Positions 56,417 through 64,000 of a stretch of DNA of 64,000 bases are shown here, piece by piece (position 1 is the first letter of the stretch; every line of letters starts with the position of its first letter). The notes beneath the pieces were generated by a model, which did not search any database, was not told the origin of the DNA, and saw only the letters and a list, made by a program, of their open reading frames with translations. The DNA is taken from the NCBI GenBank assembly GCA_030685235.1, contig MU839079.1, positions 558,001-622,000 of the forward strand, written 5' to 3'. Origin of the DNA: Copromyces sp. CBS 386.78. Taxonomy: Eukaryota; Ascomycota; Sordariomycetes; Sordariales; Sordariaceae. The position numbers and the translations under genes were made by a program.

Positions 56417-57990
56417 GGATGGGTTAGCTTGATGATCAGCTGAACGATGAGCGATGGTGGAATGAGATCTTTGATGGAGTCAAGTGATTCCATGCGTTCA
56501 AGTTCAAGTGGGAGATGGCGGGGTGACGCGACCGTGGAGGTACGGCGCGTTTGAGGTGAGGATGATATCGACGAGGAGGGGAAGAAGACGAGACAGACAA
56601 CGGCAGATACTTACTTCTTGTTGCGAGATGAGGGAAGCTATCGCGACGAGGGCACGATACGAAGCGCAGCAAGTCGACGTGTTGACGAGTCCTGCGGATA
56701 GATGGGTGTGGTGAGTGAGGAAGAGAGAGGAGGGGAAGGGTTGAAATATTTTGACTTAAATAGGTATTCGTGAAAGCACAAGCCACACAAGCTTCGTGTG
56801 CCTGAGGAGGGTTACTTGTTGCGTCAACAACCTAACCTGGGGCTGGAAGGCAAGTCAAGTTCCAAAGGAGGAAAGAGCAGTCGCGTGAAGGGTGGCGGGA
56901 CAGGGGCAGCTACGATGAAGGGGAGATATGAAAGCGAAGGTAGGTATGACGAGATGAGCTCCTGCCTGACAGGCGGTGTGGGCACTTTTGGGGACAAAAG
57001 ACAAAGCAGACCGGCAGGGAGTTCTTGTGACGGGTAGCAACTGCCCGCTACTGGCATGGCAGCCCGTTGGGATCTTTTTTAGTCACGATAAGGGACAAGA
57101 TGATGGTGCTGCATGTGGCGTTGGAACTCAAAGTGACGGCCCGGGAGGAGCTCTTGGGTACGCGGGTGTCAAAAGATAAACGTACCAGCCCTTTGGGCCA
57201 GCGACAATGGGGGCTTGTTGATCACGATATTGCCATATGGGTTGAGCTGTGGGATAACCTAAAGAGCACCTGGAGCTCTGATCTGGATTTCCTTCTTTAC
57301 GCCCTCTTTTTTCTTGCTCCTTTTCCTTGTCAAAACAGCACGGCGTCGGCCACCAGCTGCAGTACTACTTGTCCGGAACTGCCTCCTTCAGGTACCTGAT
57401 ATTGTCAGCCACATGACCACTTGATCTGATTACGAGCTTGCCATGACGGGCGGAATCGTTCGCGTTCGGACCATCTTCCAAGCGCTTCCAAGCGCGTCCA
57501 TCTGCCAAAGGACGGGACAAAGGCGGTATCAAGCTTGAATAGACGAGTGTTTGTTCTGTTGTCCGCAGGACAGGCAGTCAATGGTCTCTGCCTTGCTGAC
57601 CGTTAGAAGGACTGGATCAAGGCAAAGATCTAGGCCGGCGAGGCAGTCAAACACTCCTTGATACTACAACATAGCTTTAGTGATCCAGAATGTAGGAGCT
57701 CTCTTGGGATTAATGTGTATAGTACTTCATAGTATCGGAGTGTCCCATCCGCCCTTTTCTCTCCGCCATGCCTGGATACCGCTGGCGCTCTAGCTACGAG
57801 AACGCGACCCGGCTTTGTACAAACAGCAGTTAACAACCAGGAGACTATCCCATGGACAATGAGGCAAGAGAACGAAAGCTTCACAACAAACAGGCAAACA
57901 GCCGCGCAAGGGGCGATATCTCGAAAGTCTACACTAGCCCAGGCAAATTCAGCTACTATTAAAGAGAGAAGGGGACCAGCCAGGGGGACT
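56417..57990. other. Promoter of the helicase gene and intergenic spacer
   Basis: The first 400 bases are presumably promoter and leader of the helicase. A GTAAG-like site upstream could mark a leader intron, but I cannot prove it. The remainder has no recognisable gene. A weak resemblance to the 58-kb repeat (a TACTTCATAGT-like piece near 57,721-57,750) may be a third, worn copy. Confidence 0.45.
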
Positions 57991-58778
57991 TGAACGAAAG
58001 ACTATCCCCAAGTAAGCAAAGAAAACACCAAGAACGCCTTCAAGACCAGCGACGCTAACTAACAACATGCTTAACAAGCAGGGCGCATTGAAGATAACCT
58101 AACCTACCCACCTCAATACAACTGGATAGCAGTCCGAAGACGCGCGGTCGCGAGAACGAACAGCCCAAAGCACAAGAAGAACAAAGCCGGACGATACGAA
58201 CAGGCGAACAGACGACCATGCCCGACAGGACGAACACCTACCTCTCATTCTATACTTCACAGTCGGACTATATACCCCTCAAGCATTATTCCCGCGTAAA
58301 CGAGGAACCAAAAGGCATCGTTCGTTGGAACAAGAATAGGCATTTGCAAAAAGACACTACGATATTCCAAGAGAACAACAAGAAGGCAAGCATACTTTGA
58401 AAGAGACTATAAACACTCCCACAAAACACCGTCCAAGACCCTGCGACGTCAGCTACCTAAGAACATGCTCAACAAGCTCAACAAGCAGGGCGCATTGAAG
58501 ACAACTCACCTCAACATGATTGATGATGGCTCCCCGAAAAAGCGGTCGCGAGAACGAACAAACAGCCCAGAGAACAAGAAAGAACAAAAAGTTGAACGAG
58601 GCGAATGACACGAATGGGCGAGCGGACAAACGGACAAGGAGCGCGCCGGACACGATGAATACTTCTCGACTATACTTCACAGTAGGACTATAGACCCTTC
58701 TTGCAATATTCCCGACTCGGAGTGACCGAGTAGAAAATAGGCGTTGGTCGATACAGGAAAGAAGGCATTCTTTAAACC
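57991..58778. repeat. Diverged tandem duplication, unit about 0.4 kb
   Basis: Unit 1 runs about 57991-58397 and unit 2 about 58398-58778. A 22-base block is identical at 58073-58094 and 58480-58501. Other shared blocks are GCGGTCGCGAGAACGAACA (58144-58162 and 58542-58560) and CTATACTTCACAGT with its flank (about 58250 and 58669). The spacing between matching blocks drifts from 398 to 420, so small indels have accumulated. Neither unit codes clearly; both leave a Leu/Cys/Phe-rich frame on the minus strand (58055-58237 and 58453-58797) with partly similar peptides. No terminal repeats are evident. Confidence 0.75.
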
Positions 58779-59367
58779 AGGCAAGAAATGCATTCATTCG
58801 TTGGCATACCTAGGAACAGACAGACATTGAAAGACTTCCACGCTAGATTACAGCTTGTAGAGTAGCATAGGTATTGGATAGAACAGAAGGCAGAGCATGC
58901 AAGAGACTGGTCCTAGAACACTCCTACCTACAGTAGCAGGCAGGTGTTCCAGGTTGATTTCGGCATTATATAGGTAAAGTTGGAAGGCCAGAGTGAAACT
59001 GTTCGTACATGTTTTGATTTTACTTAAATGCTGATACGTCAAGGTTGTGCTATACAAGTAACTACCTCCTGTTGCCTATATCTCATCTGCCTAGATCTCG
59101 TTTGACTTTCCCCTCGGTTCGTAGTAAAACATCCATAGCAGTGGCTGTTTCTGCTACCGTATGGTGTGCAGACCATTTGTTTTCTCTTTCCTTCATATAT
59201 TCCGTTCGGTGTGGTGTTTGTTATCCTCGAACGCCCCATCAGCTCCTTGCTCCATCAGTTGAGTACCCTGAGCAGTACTCAACCCCCTTTCTTGGATCAT
59301 ATTCCACCTGTGTCCTTGAAAGTAGTATGCGGACATACCTCCTTCCATCATTAGGGGATGTCCATGT
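58779..59367. other. Spacer and 3' region of the last gene
   Basis: No gene is recognised. The stretch next to 59367 is presumably the 3' UTR of the minus-strand gene that follows. Confidence 0.5.
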
Positions 59368-62300
59368 TTAGTCAACCCTAATAACAACCTTCCACCCCAA
59401 CGCCCCGGCCTCCCGAATTGCACAAGCCAAACATCCCCTCCGTTTCCGACTAATCAAGGCATTCCACCCTTTCTCCGCGCAAAACGCTCTCACCAAAATC
59501 TCCATATCCGAACCAAACTGGCGCCGGCGCGTCTCCGAGTGCATCTTCTTGGACGCACTCTCCATGTTTCCTCCTTCTGCCGTTGCTCCTCCTTCCTTGA
59601 CACCCTCGAGCGTCGTCGGACTAGCGCACTCGTTCGTCCCCGAGGTAATGGGGGAGACGGGGGCGTAGTTATTACCATTCATACTATTAATACTGCCGTT
59701 GGTGCTGCTCCTCCTAGGCGTAGGGAATGAATAGCTCCCGTGTCTGCTGGCGGCCGGTGATAGGGGTATTTCGTGTTCCTGCGGCAACGACTGGAAACCG
59801 GTGATGCAGTCGATCACTAAGAACTTGGCTGCGCTCTTGGCGGACGTGGGCGTGAGACTGGGTCGGTGAGCGGCGGATGAGTAGTCGTCTAGTAACGCCT
59901 CGAGGGAGAAGTCTTGCTTTGCCATTAACTCTGATAGATGCAGAGCAGTGTATGTATAAGATTTGTGTAGTGGGTGGCCTGTAGTTGTGTCAGTGATGAG
60001 GAGGTTGGGTGGGAAGGAATCGACGTACCGACGACGCTTACGGCCTTACCAGCGGCGCCCCGTCCGGATAAGTCCACTTGCTGAATGGTAGGGCTGGATG
60101 GTGACCTGAGAATCTTGACATGTGAAGAGGGAACACATGGGTGAGAAGTCACAAAGTTAACATCCTTTGCCAATGAATAGGTATGTTGCTTGGTCTCATA
60201 GGTGTCCATGTCCATCACGGTGAACGACACCTCAGCAGGGTATGTCTGGATCTGCGCCGGGCGACTGAGCTCCGAGAAGGGGGTAGCTGCGTTGTCTTCA
60301 GCTGGAGTGGTATGATTCGAAACAACTGGTGCCGATAGTTTGAGAGCATCCAGTTCGATCAGGAGGGTGCGTGGTGTCTTGTCCCGATACACGTTCTCGA
60401 ATGGGATGATAAAGTCGGCTGGCAGGACTGACGAGGGGTCCGCGTCTCCCAAGACGTTCGAGTCTCTTTCAACCGCGAGCTTTGCCCAAATCCGAGCCTT
60501 CTTATTGATCCCAAGGGCATCCTCTGCGATATTTGTCAGGGTGCGGTCAATAAACGGTCAAGAAAGTCACCACTCACCTGCAGGTTCCTCAACTTCGATA
60601 TTAACCCAGCCATCTTCAAGTCCCTGTGGAGTGATATCGCTGGAGATCCAACCCATGCACTCAGCAGAACCCTTACCGGCCGCAATAACACGGCCGACGA
60701 TGCAAGACGTGCTCCAGAAACTCTTGCCAGAATACACAAATCCACCGCAGAGGTTAGCCATGGTTCCAAGCCTAGCCATAGCCTCCGGGTCATTTTCCAG
60801 CAGCGTGGCCATCAAAATGTGGCAAATCCCATCACCAGGTAGCATCAGGCCAGACACATAGCTCTTTGAGAGCCAACCTGCCGAGCGCAACGCCGCCGAT
60901 ATCGTCCTACGCCTCGAAGGTTGACGCTTTGGAGCTGCCGGTCTGTGCAGATCATGTCCGGTGAAGTAGGAGGAGCGGTGGCTCTCTGCTCTGCTCAAGG
61001 GGCTGGCGAGCGGAGTGTTGAGCTGGGTTCCTTCAGTGACTGCCCGGCAACTTTCAGAAATTTTGGAAGCATAAACATCAATGTCGGGCCAGCGCAACCT
61101 GGTCGCAAAGTGCTTCAGACCATAGACCTGGCGCTCGACGTGCCTACCCCTAATGGCATATACCGGGCCATGATGATCCTTGTGGCTGTGACTGCCATGG
61201 TCGCGTGAAATGGACATACGTTTCGTCAGTGTTGCCAACCAGCCAACTGGCTTTTCCTGCTCTGGAGTAGGCGGGTCTGTCTTGACGATCTCAATGTTCT
61301 CTAACCAGGCCCGGGCCAGGTGCAACGACCATTTGACGGTCGTGTTGGCGTCTTTCTCGAACTTGTTGATCTCAGCAGGGTTAATGCTCTCAATGCCAAG
61401 TTCCTCGCCCTCCGTAATGGCATCGAGCCGTACGAGAAGCTCGCAAGCGAGTAGGATTTGGAGGAGAAGCCAATATCTCTCCTCGGTACCGTCGCTCACC
61501 GGGTCACCCGTCTTGATTGATGCACCGTCGTCGGCTTGGTCCTCGTCAGGGGTGCCCCAGAGCAACTGTCCAAGCCGGATTCTCCACTCGACGAGGGAGA
61601 AGTCGATCCAGACGTTGGGGGCAGCGAGGACCTTGACCAAAGCAGCGATTTGCACCGAGAGGCTATAAGGATCTCTATGATCGAGCACCTTTGACGGAGG
61701 GTGAAGGATCTGGAGGAACAACTCATTGTATAGTTCGCTCGAGAGCCGATGCTCGCGCGGGTGCTGCTCACTGTAGCGCTTGCCGTTCTTGATCAACTGT
61801 TGGAAAATCAAGGTTTCGTCCATATGGCGGAGGCCGTCCTTGGAGGTAAGCATGCGTTTCCGTGCGTCAACAATGGCATGAGGTCTGGACGCGAGGCTCT
61901 CGAAGCCCCATTGATCTTCCTTCAGCGCATCGGCAACATTGAGTTCCAAAGCAGCTTGGAAACCCATGCTTCCCTTCTCAAGCCCGCCCATGCTCAACAT
62001 GCTGGGCCGCTCGCGACAACGGGGATAGAAATGCGCATGCCGTTTTCTTTCCGAGGCCCGTTGCGCCGTGGACCTATCCGGCTGGATATCACGGGTGATA
62101 TGCGGCCATGCTGAGACGCAGGTCCAAGCGCGGTCTTCGATCTGGGTGTGGTCGGTCAAGTCCCGGATTTCGAGCTCCTCGTCCCAAGGGAACGCGACTG
62201 ACGGATGCGGAGCGCCAGTATAGTGGCCTTCGGATCGGTCAAAGTACTGAGGAGCTCCCGAGAAGAGCTTCTCTATCTCGGAGTCGGATAGGGTAGCCAT

Positions 62301-64000
62301 GATGCGGGCAAGTTTCAATACCGGTCTTGTTGGACGGTCCCGCCTCAATTCACTGTCAGGTGGAGGCGGCGATGGGAGCGGTTTGTTAGCATTTATAGGA
62401 GAGCGTGGTGACAACGGCGTGTGCGCTGATGGTGATCTGGGCGTATAGTTCTCTGAGACCGGTGACCGAACTGATGTTGAAGTAGTTGGCGATCGGAGTG
62501 TTGGTGGAGGAGGAGTCTAGGTTGATAGTATACAGGAGTGGTCAGCCAGCCGTTGTTTAGTCCCAAGTAGTTCAGAGCATCACAATGTCTTTCAACATCA
62601 AGAAAGGCAGGACGGAGATGTTTGTCTCTGGGAGGAGTTGGGCGTGGAACGAGAAACGACAGACAAGATCCCCTCTTGTTTGGGTGGAGGATGTCTCCGC
62701 GTGTCGTATCATCGTGTAAGTGCTCCCGTCGTACGATTGGCCCCCTGTAAATGCAGACGTATAGTGCCACAATGAGAGTGGTGCAGAGGGACGTTACAGA
62801 GGATCACGCGGGCAGTCTTGGACCAACCCGGACCACCCGATGCAGACGACGGGGATTGCAGGTTCTTGGGAGTTTGAGGTGCGGCTTCGCCAAATCCTCT
62901 CTGCATGGGCCTCTTTTTGGAGAAAAAGCTGGGGAAAGCTGGGGAGGGGAAGGGGAGATGACGACACTTGCCCGTCTTCACCAAGAAGAAATGAACGGTC
63001 TGTGTACCGCGTACAATTGTGAGACCTCTTGTGCTTCTTGGTTTAATTTTCCATTGCTTTCCATCCATATGATGAAGAAACATCAGGACCCATCGTAGTC
63101 TTGAGGTTCAATCGTGTGAGTTCAAGATGCACGTTTTGCTTCCTGCATCACTGACAGGTCTGGTGGTCGGTCGAAAGCAATAACAGACGACAAGAATTTT
63201 GGAAATTGGGATTCAAAGGAGACAGGATGGAAGAGATCACATACTTGGATGCAACACAACTAAGAAAGAGAAAATAAGGTATGAATAAGAATCCGAACTT
63301 GACTGAATGAAGGGGATGAGGGGAAGTGCTTGTTCTACTTACAGCTTCTCGAATGGTTCCCATGCCTTCATGTCTTGAGGTTTCCCCTCTTTGATCTCCT
63401 CTCTGCTCCTCTCCTCCTTCCCGGTCGCTCATATACTCCCGCCGCCTTTGAGAGATTGGGATTGGAGGCTGCGATGCAGCTCTTCCACGCGGAGCTTTGG
63501 GACTGGCCTGGTGCTGGTGAGGGGTCGATGTGCCTGAGGACGGAGAGGAAGTGTTGTTGGAGTTGGTGGGCGGTAGCTTCCCCGTTAATCGACTGCGGAT
63601 GTCCTGCAGAAACAGGTCTCGTCTCGACCCGCGCCGCTCCTTCTTCTTCTCATTCGTTGTTTGAGTAGTGCTAATATCCCGTCCATTTCCGTCAATCGAA
63701 TTTCGGCGTGAACTTTCGTTGCTGTTGAGGGTGTTGTTGCTGTTGCTGTTTGTTTTGTCGCTGTCGTGGTGGTTGAATGTCAAGCCCAGGCCAAGCCCCC
63801 CAAATCGACCCCTTCCAAATCCTGCTCCCCCCAATCCCAAGCCTTCAGCAACAGCAACATCCCCTGTTCCCCCCAAGACATCTTCGGTAACGGTGACAAC
63901 GGTGGCGCCTGCCGGCTTGGCGAATTCCGAGTTCCGCCTCCGGGACGTCCTCCTCAGCATTGAAAAAGACGGCATCTTCTTTGCGGGAGCTGGCGCGCTG
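59368..64000 (-). CDS. Very large conserved fungal protein of unknown function (N-terminus off the window)
   Basis: One gene joins frames that otherwise look separate. Minus-strand exons are >64000-63343, 62516-60578, 60523-60029 and 59930-59368; introns are 826, 54 and 98 nt. Counting from the ATG at 63975 gives 1,209 residues. The frame is open to the window edge (APAPAKK precedes that ATG), so more may lie beyond. The first 300 residues are Ser/Pro/Asn/Arg-rich with poly-Pro (TPPPPTLRSP, PLPSPPPPDSE). A globular part begins MATLSDSEIEKLFSGAPQYF at 62300 and runs for about 600 residues with many Trp, His and Leu. It includes VAFPWDEELEIRDLTDH and MLPGDGICHILMATLLENDP. The C-terminus includes FLVIDCITGFQSLP and ends in a basic stretch, RKRRGCLACAIREAGALGWK. 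I do not recognise the family. The ATG at 62300 could start a shorter isoform. Confidence 0.7.

Noticed and set aside
59368..60452. Two separate small minus-strand genes (185 and 175 codons)
   Set aside because: The first lacks a proper 5' boundary and the second starts at TTG; good splice sites in matching phase join both to the large gene ending at 59368.

Overview
The window is nuclear DNA of a filamentous ascomycete, most likely a Sordariales fungus of the Neurospora/Sordaria type. The evidence is short GT-AG introns (54 to about 210 nt, a few of 590 to 830 nt), long 5' leaders rich in CT, CA and triplet repeats, C-ending codons in the highly expressed gene, and protein sequences that read like Sordariomycete orthologs. 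There is no bacterial operon structure. I found no rRNA, CRISPR array or intact transposon, and no convincing tRNA. I assign 15 protein genes and one decayed gene. Spliced models were built by hand from splice signals; for every multi-exon model the exon lengths sum to a whole number of codons.

Layout. 1-4.76 kb: no gene, ending in a long leader. 4.77-7.91 kb (+): ketopantoate-reductase-like protein with a long disordered tail. 9.86-10.56 kb (+): DASH kinetochore subunit Hsk3. 11.33-11.94 kb (-): RNase P/MRP zinc-ribbon subunit (Rpr2/Rpp21). 12.75-14.96 kb (+): Sub2/UAP56 mRNA-export helicase. 15.78-16.99 kb (+): unknown basic/acidic protein. 19.27-19.83 kb: decayed coding relic. 20.57-21.30 kb (+): unknown proline-rich protein whose frame stays open for 172 codons beyond its stop. 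21.8-30.7 kb: gene-poor, apparently not RIP-mutated. 32.76-34.84 kb (+): Pho85-type cyclin. 38.67-41.10 kb (-): Sog2 of the RAM/COT-1 morphogenesis pathway, without its leucine-rich repeats. 41.99-43.00 kb (-): secreted CREG-like flavin-barrel protein. 44.12-44.72 kb (+): ribosomal protein eS30 with a 14-nt exon. 46.16-47.57 kb (-): phosphopantothenate-cysteine ligase (Cab2). 49.54-51.31 kb (-): mitochondrial Mg2+ channel (Mrs2/Lpe10). 52.03-53.74 kb (+): F-box-like protein. 54.45-56.42 kb (-): Ded1-like DEAD-box helicase. 57.99-58.78 kb: diverged tandem repeat of about 0.4 kb. 59.37->64.0 kb (-): very large conserved unknown protein that runs off the right edge.

The genes are housekeeping functions: RNA processing and export (Sub2, Rpr2, Ded1-like), translation (eS30), coenzyme A synthesis (Cab2), mitosis (Hsk3), cell-cycle and polarity control (cyclin, Sog2) and mitochondrial Mg2+ (Mrs2). 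They do not form an operon-like pathway, and I see no biosynthetic or mobile cluster. The most unusual signals are the in-frame open extension after 21,300, the Sog2 protein without its LRR half, upstream ORFs ending exactly on the ATGATG starts of Sog2 and Cab2, a 21-bp palindrome carrying TATA in both directions next to the CREG start, and the tandem repeat near 58 kb.
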